Assembly (NCBI GenBank): GCA_018262095.1
Contig: JAGTRW010000018.1
Location: 1 to 64,000 of the forward strand
Reading direction: 5' to 3'
From: Pseudomonadota bacterium
GTDB lineage: Bacteria > Pseudomonadota > Gammaproteobacteria > Burkholderiales > Rhodocyclaceae
Length of the DNA stretch: 64,000 nt
The notes beneath the pieces are model-generated. The model ran no database searches and had not been told where the DNA came from. It saw only the letters and a program-made list of their open reading frames with translations. Every line of letters begins with the position of its first letter. Positions within the stretch are counted from its first letter, which is position 1. Position numbers and translations under genes: made by a program. Below are positions 24,674-33,177 of this stretch, in pieces.

Positions 24674-26038
24674 TCAGCCGACCTTGGGCAGGTGACGCAG
24701 CGATTCCTTGATCGCCGCTTCCGGATAGTCGAAGTCTTCGAGTTCGCCGGCGAAATAGCGATCGTACGAGCCCATGTCGAAGTGACCGTGCCCGGTGACG
24801 TTGATCAGAATCGTCCTGGCTTCGCCGCTTTCCTTGCAGCGCAATGCCTCGTCGATTCCGGCGCGGATCGCGTGATTCGATTCCGGCGCCGGGATGATCC
24901 CTTCGGCGTGCGAGAACATGACGCCAGCTTCGAAGGTGGCAAGCTGGGGAACCGACACCGCCTCGATCAGGCCTTCATGGTAGAGCTGAGAGACGAGCGG
25001 CGACGCGCCGTGATAACGCAGACCACCGGCATGGATTCCGGGCGGCATGAAGTCGTGGCCGAGCGTGAACATCTTCATCATCGGCGTGAAGCCCGACGAA
25101 TCGCCAAAGTCGTAGGCATAGTCGCCGCGCGTCAGCGACGGGCACGAGCTCGGTTCGACGGCAACCAGGCGCGTCGGCTTGCCGTGACGCCCGCCGGCGG
25201 CATTGTCGGCGATGAACGGGAAGGCGATCCCGGCGAACGACGAGCCGCCGCCACAAGGAGCGAAGACGACGTCGGGCCAGTCACCGGCGAGTTCGAACTG
25301 CTTCTTGGCTTCGAGGCCGATGATCGTCTGATGCAGTGCGACGTGATTGAGCACCGAGCCGAGCGCATAGTTGGTATCGGCACGCGAAGCGGCTTCCTCG
25401 ACCGCTTCCGAAATCGCCAGGCCCAGCGATCCCTGGTTGTCGGCGTTAGCAGCCAGCGCATCACGCCCCGACTGCGTCATATTTGACGGACTGGCGAACA
25501 CCTCGGCGCCCCAGGTCTGCATCATCGAACGGCGGTAGGGCTTCTGGCCGTAGCTGACCTTGACCATATAGACGCGCACTTCGAGACCGAACATCTGGCC
25601 GGCCAGCGCCATCGAACAACCCCACTGTCCGGCGCCGGTTTCGGTGGTGATGCGTTTGATCCCCGCCTGTTTGTTGTAATAGGCCTGCGCGATCGCGGTG
25701 TTGGGCTTGTGCGAGCCGGCCGGCGAGACGCCTTCGTTCTTGTAATAGATTTTCGCCGGAGTGCCGAGCATCGCTTCGAGCCGCGCGGCGCGAACCAGCG
25801 GCGAAGGACGCCACAGTCGATAGATCTCGCGTACCGGCTGCGGGATCGGAATCCAGCGCTCGGCCGACATTTCCTGTTCGAGAATCGCCTGCGGAAAAAT
25901 CGCCCCCATCTGCTCCGGCGTCGCCGGCTTGCCATCCGCGCCGAGCGGCGGCAGCGGCGCATTGGGCATGTCGGCGACGACGTTGTACCAGTGCGTCGGG
26001 ATTTCGGATTGGGGCAGCACGAAGCGAAGCGATTCCAT
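24674..26038 (-). CDS. TrpB-like pyridoxal-phosphate enzyme (TrpB2)
   Basis: TrpB2 proteins are long tryptophan synthase beta paralogues. This one has 454 residues. The PLP-binding lysine lies in GVSPAGSHKPNTAIAQAYY (about residue 117), and the phosphate-binding loop is CGGGSSFAG. The ATG at 26038 gives the typical N-terminus of this group; the ORF track adds 44 unrelated residues. No trpA or other trp gene is nearby, so it may work alone on indole and serine or on another substrate. It sits between coaX and the SPOR gene, which are usually adjacent, so it may be an insertion into that block. Confidence 0.9.
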   Translation of the reverse strand: MESLRFVLPQSEIPTHWYNVVADMPNAPLPPLGADGKPATPEQMGAIFPQAILEQEMSAERWIPIPQPVREIYRLWRPSPLVRAARLEAMLGTPAKIYYKNEGVSPAGSHKPNTAIAQAYYNKQAGIKRITTETGAGQWGCSMALAGQMFGLEVRVYMVKVSYGQKPYRRSMMQTWGAEVFASPSNMTQSGRDALAANADNQGSLGLAISEAVEEAASRADTNYALGSVLNHVALHQTIIGLEAKKQFELAGDWPDVVFAPCGGGSSFAGIAFPFIADNAAGGRHGKPTRLVAVEPSSCPSLTRGDYAYDFGDSSGFTPMMKMFTLGHDFMPPGIHAGGLRYHGASPLVSQLYHEGLIEAVSVPQLATFEAGVMFSHAEGIIPAPESNHAIRAGIDEALRCKESGEARTILINVTGHGHFDMGSYDRYFAGELEDFDYPEAAIKESLRHLPKVG

Positions 26039-26138
26039 TGAAGTTCCAGGCCAGTGATTGATCGGAAAGGTGCAAGTATAGCCGCGGCCGGATGCTGATG
26101 CAGCAGGCAGCGCTTGAACGCCGCCGCACGGCGTCAGA

Positions 26139-26855
26139 TTATGGCGCGGCGCCGAAGCGCACCAAGCCATCGAGAATCAGATTCTCGACCTGCAGGAACG
26201 GGATCTTCAAGTGCGGCACCAGGCTCGGCGCCGCGCCGCCGGTGAGCAGACAGAGCGCGCCGGGTTCGGCGGCGAGCTTGGCATACATGCGTTCGATGGC
26301 GCCGAGCTGGGCGTGCAGGCAGCCGCTGACGATGGCGTCATTGGTATTGCGCGGCGCGCAGCGGAACTCGCCTTCGGCGAGCGGCAGTTGCGCCGTGTTG
26401 CGCGCCAGCGACGCGCGCATCAGGTCGACGCCGGGCAGGATCAAGCCGCCGCGAAACTCGCCGTCGGCGGCGAGCCAGTCGACGGTCGTTGCGGTACCGA
26501 CGCAGACCACCAGGCAGGCGCTGATCGTCTGCGCACGCGCGCCGATCAGCGCCGCCCAGCGATCGGCGCCAAGCCGTTCGGGTTGCTCATAAGCGTTGCG
26601 TACGCCGCAGCATTGCGCACTCGAGCGCAGCCAGCACGGCGCGCCGAAGCGACTCGTCAGCGCCGCGCTGATCGTCGCTCCCACCGCCTCGCCGGCGACG
26701 TTGCAGGCGACCACCCGCGAATCGCCAGGCCAGCCGGCCGATACTTCGGCCAAGCGTGACACTTCGCCGGTCGGCAGCGCGCCCTGTTCAACCCACGCGG
26801 CACCGTCGTGGATGCCCCACTTGATGCGCGTGTTGCCGGCGTCGATGGCGATCAT
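26139..26855 (-). CDS. coaX: type III pantothenate kinase
   Basis: CoaX phosphorylates pantothenate, the first step of coenzyme A synthesis. The 238-residue protein starts MIAIDAGNTRIKWGI (the DxGNTxxK motif), has ERLGADRWAALIGA and VCVGTATTVDWLA in the middle, and a FRGGLILPGVDLM segment. The start overlaps the birA stop by four bases (ATGA). Together with coaE at 23370 and the panE-like gene at 51335 the window carries three CoA-pathway functions. Confidence 0.94.
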   Translation of the reverse strand: MIAIDAGNTRIKWGIHDGAAWVEQGALPTGEVSRLAEVSAGWPGDSRVVACNVAGEAVGATISAALTSRFGAPCWLRSSAQCCGVRNAYEQPERLGADRWAALIGARAQTISACLVVCVGTATTVDWLAADGEFRGGLILPGVDLMRASLARNTAQLPLAEGEFRCAPRNTNDAIVSGCLHAQLGAIERMYAKLAAEPGALCLLTGGAAPSLVPHLKIPFLQVENLILDGLVRFGAAP

Positions 26856-27688
26856 AAGGCGCGCAGCGTGAGGTCGCCGGACAGGCAGCGTTCAAGCCCG
26901 GTCGCCGTCTGCACCAGCAAGGCGCCGTCGACATCGGCACCACGGCAAACGCCGGTCATCACCACACGACCGTCGCGCAGCAGCCGCACTGGCCGATCCT
27001 GCCAGGCGTGACGCGCCTGCCAGGCTTCGCGCAGCACGGCAAAGCCACCGGTGGAAAAATCGTCGAAAACCTGCGCCAGTTCGATCAGCAGCCGGGCAAA
27101 CAGCAGGTGACGGTCGGGTAGCTCGGCGAGCGCGTTGGCGAGCGCCGCAACGGGCAAAGCGACGCCATCGCGCTCGATCTCTCCGTCGGGCAGCGTCAGA
27201 TTGAGGCCGATGCCGATCACCGCCAGCGCGCTGTCGGGGTCGTTCTGCGGATTGCTCTGTGCATTGCTCTGTAACTCGACGAGAATGCCGACCAGCTTGG
27301 CGTCAGCGTGCAGCACATCGTTCGGCCACTTCAGTGCAATTCCCGCCGCGCCGCAGCTTTCGAGCGCGCGGACGACAGCGAGCCCGACCGCCAACGAGAG
27401 TCCGGCCAGCCGCTCAAGACCGCCGTCGAAACGCCACAGCACGGAAAAGGTCAGGCTTGCCTGCGGGCTCGCCAGCCAGTGGCGTCCGCGGCTGCCGCGT
27501 CCGGCGCTCTGCCGGTCGGCGACGATGACGCTGCCCGACGGCGCGCCGCAAGCGGCGCGGTCGAGCAACAGCGTGCTGGTCGAGGTGCACTCGGCAAGCG
27601 AGTCGACGTCGAAGCGCCCACGCGCCGCGCCGAGCAGCGCGGACAAGCGCAAGGGGTCGATCAGCAGGGGAGAAGAGGAATCAGTCAT
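26852..27688 (-). CDS. birA: biotin--[acetyl-CoA-carboxylase] ligase
   Basis: BirA attaches biotin to the carrier domain of acetyl-CoA carboxylase. The 278-residue protein has the catalytic-loop motif ADRQSAGRGSRGRHW and LKWPNDVLHADAKLVGILVE, plus a C-terminal SH3-like domain. The N-terminus (MTDSSSPLLI) is short and has no helix-turn-helix, so this is a ligase without the biotin-operon repressor function. I chose the ATG at 27688. It is coupled to coaX by an ATGA overlap, the usual betaproteobacterial order. Confidence 0.94.
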   Translation of the reverse strand: MTDSSSPLLIDPLRLSALLGAARGRFDVDSLAECTSTSTLLLDRAACGAPSGSVIVADRQSAGRGSRGRHWLASPQASLTFSVLWRFDGGLERLAGLSLAVGLAVVRALESCGAAGIALKWPNDVLHADAKLVGILVELQSNAQSNPQNDPDSALAVIGIGLNLTLPDGEIERDGVALPVAALANALAELPDRHLLFARLLIELAQVFDDFSTGGFAVLREAWQARHAWQDRPVRLLRDGRVVMTGVCRGADVDGALLVQTATGLERCLSGDLTLRAL

Positions 27689-27727
27689 AGCGTCGGCTTC
27701 GTGCGAAGCCGGCATTATCACTGATTA

Positions 27728-29149
27728 TCAGGCGGCTTGCTCCGGATCGTTGTTGCGTCCGCCGTCCAGACCCAGATCCTGGATCTTGCGCGTGATCGTA
27801 TTACGGCCGATGCCCAGCGCCTGCGCCGCTTCGATCCGCCGTCCTCCGGTATGGACCAGCGCCCGCGCAATCAGCACCCGCTCGAAGCTGTCGGTGAGCT
27901 TCTCGTGAACCTGGCCGCTGCCGCCCGCCAGCAAGCGGTCGACCTCGAGCGCCAGGCCGCTCTCCCAGTCGGACGCGGTGGCCAGCGGCGGCGTGTCGCG
28001 CAGCTCGGGCGGCAGGTCGGCGAGGTCGACCTGTTGCCCCGGCGCCATCACCGTCAGCCAGTGGCAGATATTTTCGAGCTGCCGAACGTTGCCGGGAAAA
28101 TCGAGCGACGCCAGATGCTTGAGCGCCGCGTCGGAAAAGCGCTTGGCTTCGACGCCCAGATCCTGCGCGCTCTTTTGCAGGAAATGACGCGCCAGGATCG
28201 GGATATCCTCGCGCCGCTCGCGCAGGCTCGGCAGACGCACGCGGATCACGTTGAGGCGGTGGAACAGATCCTCGCGAAAGAGGCCTTCCTTGACCCGAGT
28301 TTCGAGATTCTGATGCGTTGCCGCGATGATCCTGACGTTGGCCTTGATCGGCGAATGACCGCCGACGCGGTAGTAATTGCCGTCGGACAGCACGCGCAAC
28401 AGACGGGTCTGCAGCTCGGACGGCATATCGCCGATCTCGTCGAGGAACAGCGTACCGCCCTCGGCCTGCTCGAAGCGTCCGCGCCGCTGCGCTGCGGCGC
28501 CGGTGAAAGCACCGCGCTCGTGGCCAAAGAGCTCGGATTCGAGCAAGTCCTTCGGGATCGCCGCGGTATTGATGGCGATGAACGGCTTGTCCGAACGCAG
28601 GCTATGCCGATGCACGGCGCGCGCGACGAGTTCCTTGCCCGACCCCGATTCGCCGGTGATCATCACCGTCGCATTGGACTGCGAGAGGCGGCCGATGGCG
28701 CGAAAAACCTCCTGCATCGCCGGCGCCTGGCCGAGGATCTCGGGAACCAGTCCCGGCTCGCTCGACGCACCAACCTGGTGCAAACTCTCGTCGATCGCGC
28801 GCCGGATCAGTTCGAGCGCCTGGTCGACGTCGAAAGGCTTGGGCAGATACTCGAAAGCGCCACCCTGGAAGGCAGCGACCGCGCTGTCGAGGTCCGAGTA
28901 GGCGGTCATGATGATCACCGGCAGCGACGGAAAGCGCGTCTTGACCTGCTTGAGCAGGTCGAGCCCCGACTCGCCGGGCATGCGGATGTCCGAGACCAGC
29001 ACCTGCGGCGGCTCGGCGCCGAGGTCGAGCTGCGACAGCGCTTCGCTGGCCGAGGCAAAACTCTTGAACGGCACCTGCTCACGGGCCAGGGTCTTCTCGA
29101 GCACCCAGCGAATTGACTTGTCGTCGTCGACGATCCAGACAGGTTTCAT
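27728..29149 (-). CDS. ntrC: nitrogen regulation response regulator NtrC
   Basis: NtrC activates sigma-54 promoters when phosphorylated by NtrB. The 473-residue protein has a receiver domain (residues 1-120, acceptor Asp in LVSDIRMPG), a AAA+ domain with Walker A GESGSGKE and the sigma-54 contact motif GAFTGA, and a C-terminal Fis-type helix-turn-helix (EAAQALGIGRNTITRKIQDLGL). ATG codons at 29149, 29164 and 29167 are possible; I take 29149, which gives the family start MKPVWIVDDD. It follows ntrB by 54 bases. Likely targets glnA and amt, both within 12 kb, carry matching enhancer sites. Confidence 0.94.
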   Translation of the reverse strand: MKPVWIVDDDKSIRWVLEKTLAREQVPFKSFASASEALSQLDLGAEPPQVLVSDIRMPGESGLDLLKQVKTRFPSLPVIIMTAYSDLDSAVAAFQGGAFEYLPKPFDVDQALELIRRAIDESLHQVGASSEPGLVPEILGQAPAMQEVFRAIGRLSQSNATVMITGESGSGKELVARAVHRHSLRSDKPFIAINTAAIPKDLLESELFGHERGAFTGAAAQRRGRFEQAEGGTLFLDEIGDMPSELQTRLLRVLSDGNYYRVGGHSPIKANVRIIAATHQNLETRVKEGLFREDLFHRLNVIRVRLPSLRERREDIPILARHFLQKSAQDLGVEAKRFSDAALKHLASLDFPGNVRQLENICHWLTVMAPGQQVDLADLPPELRDTPPLATASDWESGLALEVDRLLAGGSGQVHEKLTDSFERVLIARALVHTGGRRIEAAQALGIGRNTITRKIQDLGLDGGRNNDPEQAA

Positions 29150-29203
29150 TGTTTTACCAGACATCATGAGGAGTATATGGAAGCTATAGCAAATAGCTTG
29201 CCA

Positions 29204-30280
29204 TCACCCTGTGATCAGTGGCATTCGGATCGTGAAGCAGGTATAGCCCGGGCGGCTCTCGCATTCGATCGTTCCCTGGTGCTGTTGAATGAAGCTCTGC
29301 GCCAGCGTTAGCCCAAGACCGCTACCGCCTTGGCGGCCGGAGACCAGCGGGTAGAACATGCGCTCGCGAATGTCTTCGGGGATCCCCGGCCCGTTGTCGA
29401 TCACCTGTAATTCGAGCGCCAGCCGGTGGCGCCGCTTGGCCAGCGTGACCTGCCGGTCGACGCGGGTGCGCAGCGTAATCTGGCCGCCCCCGGGTTCGCC
29501 GCTGGGCGCCCCTTTGATCGCCTGCGCAGCATTGCGCGCGATATTGAGAACGGCCTGAATCAATTGCTCGCGGTCGCCGATCAAGTCGGGCAGGCTGGTG
29601 TCGTAATCGCGCCGCACGGTCAACGTTTGCGGGAACTCGGCGGTCAGCAGGCTGCGCACGCGTTCGAGGATTTCGTGGATATTGACCGGCGCCGGCTGCA
29701 TCGGTCGATGCGGCGAGAGCAGCCGCTTCATCAGGTCCTGCAGGCGGTCGGCCTCCTTGATGATGACCTGGGTGTATTCGCGCAGACCCGGGTTGTTGAG
29801 TTCGTGTTCGAGCAGCTGCGCCGCGCCGCGGATGCCACCCAGCGGGTTCTTGATTTCGTGCGCCAGATTGCGGATCAGCTCGCGGCTCGCCAGTTGATCG
29901 GAAATCTGCCGCTCTTCACGCGTCGCCTTGAGCTGCTGATCGATCGGCCACAACTCGACGAGCAGGCGCGCCTGTGGCGAATCGGTCGGATTGACCGTAC
30001 AGTTCAGATGCAGCACGACGCCATCGTTGCGCGTCAGCCTGATGCTCTGACCGGTATAACTCCAGCCCTGCGTGAAGGCGTGATCAAGCGCTTCCTGGAG
30101 AGCGCCGGGGAATTCGACGACGCTGTCCAGACGAGCCCCGGCAAAGGTCTTGTTGCTGATCTCCAGCAGATTTTCGGCCGCCGAATTCATGTAGCGAATG
30201 GCAAAATTCTCGTCGAGCAGAACGACCGACGACGACAGCAGATCTAGCCCGCCAAAGGGGTTGGACGAAGTATCAGGCAT
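29204..30280 (-). CDS. ntrB: nitrogen regulation histidine kinase NtrB
   Basis: NtrB is the cytoplasmic sensor kinase of the nitrogen two-component system, controlled by PII protein. The 358-residue protein has an N-terminal PAS domain (about residues 8-115), the H-box ELIRNLAHEIKNPLGGI with the phosphorylated His near residue 145, and an ATPase domain with NIARNAAQAI (N box) and DNGPGIP plus GSGLGLTLA (G boxes). There is no membrane segment. The gene lies upstream of ntrC on the same strand and downstream of a DUF4124 gene (21-base gap). Confidence 0.95.
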   Translation of the reverse strand: MPDTSSNPFGGLDLLSSSVVLLDENFAIRYMNSAAENLLEISNKTFAGARLDSVVEFPGALQEALDHAFTQGWSYTGQSIRLTRNDGVVLHLNCTVNPTDSPQARLLVELWPIDQQLKATREERQISDQLASRELIRNLAHEIKNPLGGIRGAAQLLEHELNNPGLREYTQVIIKEADRLQDLMKRLLSPHRPMQPAPVNIHEILERVRSLLTAEFPQTLTVRRDYDTSLPDLIGDREQLIQAVLNIARNAAQAIKGAPSGEPGGGQITLRTRVDRQVTLAKRRHRLALELQVIDNGPGIPEDIRERMFYPLVSGRQGGSGLGLTLAQSFIQQHQGTIECESRPGYTCFTIRMPLITG

Positions 30281-30301
30281 GTTTTTCAGGTGACCCGGGA
30301 A

Positions 30302-30790
30302 TCAACGCAGTTTTGCAATTTCTTTCTGGATGGCCTCGATATTGCGCTCGTGCAAAGCCACTTTGTCACGGTAGGGGGCAATTCGCTCCTCGACCTTGCC
30401 GCCGCTGATGCCGCCATGCTGCATTCGTTCGTTGGGCAGAATGATCGCTTCCTGCTCGGCCAGGGCCTTCTTGGCCTCGTCGAGATTCTTCTGCTCGGCC
30501 GCCAGTTCGCTGTCGAGAATGCGCCGGCGATCGGTATCACGCGCCTTCTGCGTGCTGTCGTCGACCTTCGGAAAAGTCGCCGGCGTCGGCGTTTTCGCCG
30601 CCGCCTTGGGCGCTGGAACGGTCACCGGCGCACCCAGATCCATGGCGGTGCACTTGGCCCCCTTGGCCGACGACTTGATGTTCGAAAACGATTTGTGGCC
30701 GCCTTCATCGACGCATTGGTACATGACATCCGCCTGAACCGGCAGCGCGGCCAACAAGGCGGTCAAGAGATACAGCCGCTGAAAATTCAT
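30302..30790 (-). CDS. DUF4124 domain-containing periplasmic protein
   Basis: This 162-residue exported protein has a signal peptide (MNFQRLYLLTALLAALPVQA), a short DUF4124 module (VMYQCVDEGGHKSFSNI), a Pro/Ala-rich linker, and a C-terminal coiled coil of about 75 residues rich in Glu/Lys/Ala. The DUF4124 family is common in betaproteobacteria and its function is unknown. It lies between glnA and ntrB, all on the minus strand. Whether it takes part in nitrogen control is not known, although this neighbourhood is recurrent in the group. Confidence 0.8.
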   Translation of the reverse strand: MNFQRLYLLTALLAALPVQADVMYQCVDEGGHKSFSNIKSSAKGAKCTAMDLGAPVTVPAPKAAAKTPTPATFPKVDDSTQKARDTDRRRILDSELAAEQKNLDEAKKALAEQEAIILPNERMQHGGISGGKVEERIAPYRDKVALHERNIEAIQKEIAKLR

Positions 30791-30896
30791 CGCGTTCCTA
30801 TCCTTTGGTGGTAGCCAGCATCGTGGGGCTGATCAGGGTACCAGTGTATGGGACGGCCCTGGGAAATACAAACGCGCAAAACCCGTCGACGGTAGA

Positions 30897-30924
30897 CAAA
30901 AAAAGGACGGGCAAGCCCGTCCTT
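30897..30924 (-). terminator. rho-independent terminator of glnA
   Basis: On the minus strand the stem AAGGACGGGC-TT-GCCCGTCCTT is followed by T-rich sequence (TTTTTGT). It begins about 25 bases after the glnA stop, so glnA is probably a single-gene transcript. Confidence 0.88.
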
Positions 30925-30947
30925 CGTGCCTGCAAGCGAACGAACGA

Positions 30948-32363
30948 TCAGCAGCTGTAGTACAGGTCAAATTCGACCGGGTGTGTCGTCATGCGAACCT
31001 TGTTGACTTCTTCCATCTTGAGCGTGATGAAAGCATCGATCCAGTCGCTCGAGAAGACACCGCCCTGGGTCAAGAAGTCACGATCCTTGTCGAGCGCATC
31101 CAAGGCTTCTTCGAGGCTGGCGCAAACGGTCGGGATCTTGGCATCCTCTTCCGGCGGCAGGTCGTAGAGGTTCTTGTCGGCCGCATCGCCCGGGTGAATC
31201 TTGTTCTGGATGCCGTCGAGGCCGGCCATCAGCAGCGCAGTGAAGCACAGGTAAGGATTGGCGATCGGATCGGGGAAGCGGGTTTCAATGCGGCGCGCCT
31301 TGTCGGAAGCGACGTGCGGAATACGGATCGACGCCGAACGGTTCTTGGCCGAGTAGGCGAGCTTGACCGGCGCTTCGTAGTGCGGAACGAGGCGCTTGTA
31401 CGAGTTGGTGCCGGGGTTGGTGATGGCGTTGAGCGCCTTGGCGTGCTTGATGATGCCGCCGATATAGAAGAGCGCCAGTTCGGAGAGGCCGGCGTAACCG
31501 TTGCCGGCGAACAGGTTCTTGCCATCTTTCCAGATCGACTGGTGCACGTGCATTCCCGAACCGTTGTCGCCGACGATCGGTTTCGGCATGAAGGTCGCGG
31601 TCTTGCCGTACTGGTGTGCGACGTTATGCACGACGTACTTGAGGATCTGCGTCCAGTCGGCGCGCTTGACCAGGGTGCTGAACACGGTACCGATTTCGCA
31701 TTGGCCGGCGGTCGCCACTTCGTGGTGATGGACTTCGACCGGAACGCCAAGCGCTTCGAGCGCCAGACACATCGCCGAACGGATGTCGTGCAGGCTATCG
31801 ACCGGCGGAACGGGGAAATAACCGCCCTTGACCGTCGGCCGGTGACCCGAGCCGCCGCCGCTCTCGCTCTTCTCGCCCGAGGTCCAGGCGGCTTCCTGCG
31901 AGTAAATCTTCAGGCTGCAACCCGACATGTCGACGCTCCAGTCGACCGAATCGAAAATGAAAAATTCGGGTTCCGGGCCGAAGAAGGCCGTATCACCGAT
32001 TCCGGTCGACTTGAGGTAGGCTTCGCCGCGCTTGGCGATCGAGCGCGGGTCGCGGTCGTAGCCACTGCCATCGGCCGGATTGACGACGTCGCAGGTCAGA
32101 ACCAGCGTCGTTTCGTCGAAGAAGGGGTCGATATAGGCAGTCGAAGGATCGGGCATCAGCTGCATGTCGGAGGCTTGAATCCCCTTCCAGCCGGCAATCG
32201 ACGAACCGTCGAAGGCGTGACCATTCTCAAACTTGCCTTCGTCAAACGCGCTGACCGGAACAGTGACGTGCTGTTCCTTGCCACGGGTATCGGTAAAGCG
32301 GAAATCGACGAACTTGACGTCGTTTTCCTTGACCATCTTGATTACGTCTTGCGGGCTTGCCAT
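30948..32363 (-). CDS. glnA: glutamine synthetase type I
   Basis: GlnA makes glutamine from glutamate, ammonia and ATP and is the main ammonia-assimilation enzyme. The 471-residue protein has [16 protein letters not shown]-type N-terminal residues, the PEPEFFIFD metal-binding strand, the ATP-binding [14 protein letters not shown], and the adenylylation site NLYDLPPEE with its Tyr near residue 399. It is of the GSI-beta type regulated by adenylylation. AGGAG precedes the ATG. A sigma-54 promoter and two NtrC-like sites upstream and a terminator downstream are visible. Confidence 0.97.
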   Translation of the reverse strand: MASPQDVIKMVKENDVKFVDFRFTDTRGKEQHVTVPVSAFDEGKFENGHAFDGSSIAGWKGIQASDMQLMPDPSTAYIDPFFDETTLVLTCDVVNPADGSGYDRDPRSIAKRGEAYLKSTGIGDTAFFGPEPEFFIFDSVDWSVDMSGCSLKIYSQEAAWTSGEKSESGGGSGHRPTVKGGYFPVPPVDSLHDIRSAMCLALEALGVPVEVHHHEVATAGQCEIGTVFSTLVKRADWTQILKYVVHNVAHQYGKTATFMPKPIVGDNGSGMHVHQSIWKDGKNLFAGNGYAGLSELALFYIGGIIKHAKALNAITNPGTNSYKRLVPHYEAPVKLAYSAKNRSASIRIPHVASDKARRIETRFPDPIANPYLCFTALLMAGLDGIQNKIHPGDAADKNLYDLPPEEDAKIPTVCASLEEALDALDKDRDFLTQGGVFSSDWIDAFITLKMEEVNKVRMTTHPVEFDLYYSC

Positions 32364-32429
32364 TTTCGAAGTCTCCTCAGCGGATGCCGGTAATTTCCGG
32401 CGACAATAAAAAGGTGCTCCCGGTAATTA

Positions 32430-32444
32430 GCAGAAACCATGCCA
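32430..32444 (-). promoter_or_regulatory. sigma-54 promoter of glnA
   Basis: The minus strand reads TGGCATGGTTTCTGC, eight of ten matches to TGGCAC-N5-TTGC with the invariant GG and GC at the correct spacing. Transcription would start near 32418, about 55 bases before the glnA start codon. Confidence 0.68.
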
Positions 32445-32507
32445 ATCGATGCGCGGGGAACTTTGCATTGTGCCATAAGGCCTTATCACTGACCTGGAGT
32501 ATTTTTA

Positions 32508-32555
32508 CGCACCGACATGGTGCGCAACATCCAGGAGTCGCACCACAACAGTGCA
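32508..32555. promoter_or_regulatory. paired NtrC binding sites upstream of glnA
   Basis: CGCACC-GACAT-GGTGCG (32508-32524) is a perfect 17-bp palindrome differing from the NtrC consensus only at its outer bases. CGCACC-ACAAC-AGTGCA (32539-32555) matches 10 of 12 half-site positions. Centres lie 31 bp apart and roughly 98 and 129 bp upstream of the predicted transcription start, the layout of classical glnA enhancers. Confidence 0.75.
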
Positions 32556-32634
32556 CAACCGCCGCGTACCGAGGAAACGGCACGTGCCGGGCAAGTGATT
32601 TATACTTTGAACTCTCCACCAGGACCTCAATGCC

Positions 32635-33084
32635 ATGGGAAAACTCGCCGACCTTCTGAACCTTGCCCAGGCGCGCGCGCGAGAACTCGGGCTACCTTAC
32701 GCCGGCGCGCTGACGCCGCGTGAAGCCTTTGAAGTCTGGCAACTGGCGCCCGGCGCCAAGCTCGTCGACGTGCGCACCCGAGCCGAATGGGATTGGGTCG
32801 GGCGAGTTCCGCGCGCCGAGGAAATCGAGTGGATAAGCTACCCGTCAAATCAACCCAACAGCCATTTCCTGGCGCAGCTCAAGCACTGCGTCGACCCGCA
32901 ATCGCTGGTGATGTTCCTCTGCCGCAGCGGCGTGCGCTCGCACCACGCCGCCAGCCTCGCCAACGAGGCCGGTTACAGCGCCTGCTACAACGTGCTCGAA
33001 GGTTTCGAGGGCGACAAGGACGCCAACGGCCAGCGCGGCAAGACCGGCGGCTGGCGCCATGCCGGCCTGCCGTGGACAAACTGA
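32635..33084 (+). CDS. rhodanese-like domain protein
   Basis: This 149-residue single rhodanese domain has the active-site loop FLCRSGVRS with the catalytic Cys near residue 96, LVDVRTRAEWDWVG early on, and the closing GWRHAGLPW segment. Such proteins transfer sulfur from thiosulfate or carry persulfide; the physiological donor and acceptor are unknown here. There is no signal peptide, so it is cytoplasmic. It starts 79 bases from the upstream glnA enhancer site and precedes nadA on the same strand by about 95 bases. Confidence 0.9.
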   Translation: MGKLADLLNLAQARARELGLPYAGALTPREAFEVWQLAPGAKLVDVRTRAEWDWVGRVPRAEEIEWISYPSNQPNSHFLAQLKHCVDPQSLVMFLCRSGVRSHHAASLANEAGYSACYNVLEGFEGDKDANGQRGKTGGWRHAGLPWTN

Positions 33085-33177
33085 GCCCCGGCATCGCAAG
33101 CACTTAAGCCACGCCTTCCGCAACCCTTTTCTGCCACCACCAGCTGCTTGACCGCAGCAACGCTCCGAGACCTGTCA

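Noticed and set aside
30981-32393. 470-residue plus-strand ORF opposite glnA
   Set aside because: It is an antisense shadow of glnA.
32466-32480. a second sigma-54 promoter near TGGCACAATGC upstream of glnA
   Set aside because: The GG and GC elements are six bases apart instead of ten, so it cannot work as a -24/-12 promoter.
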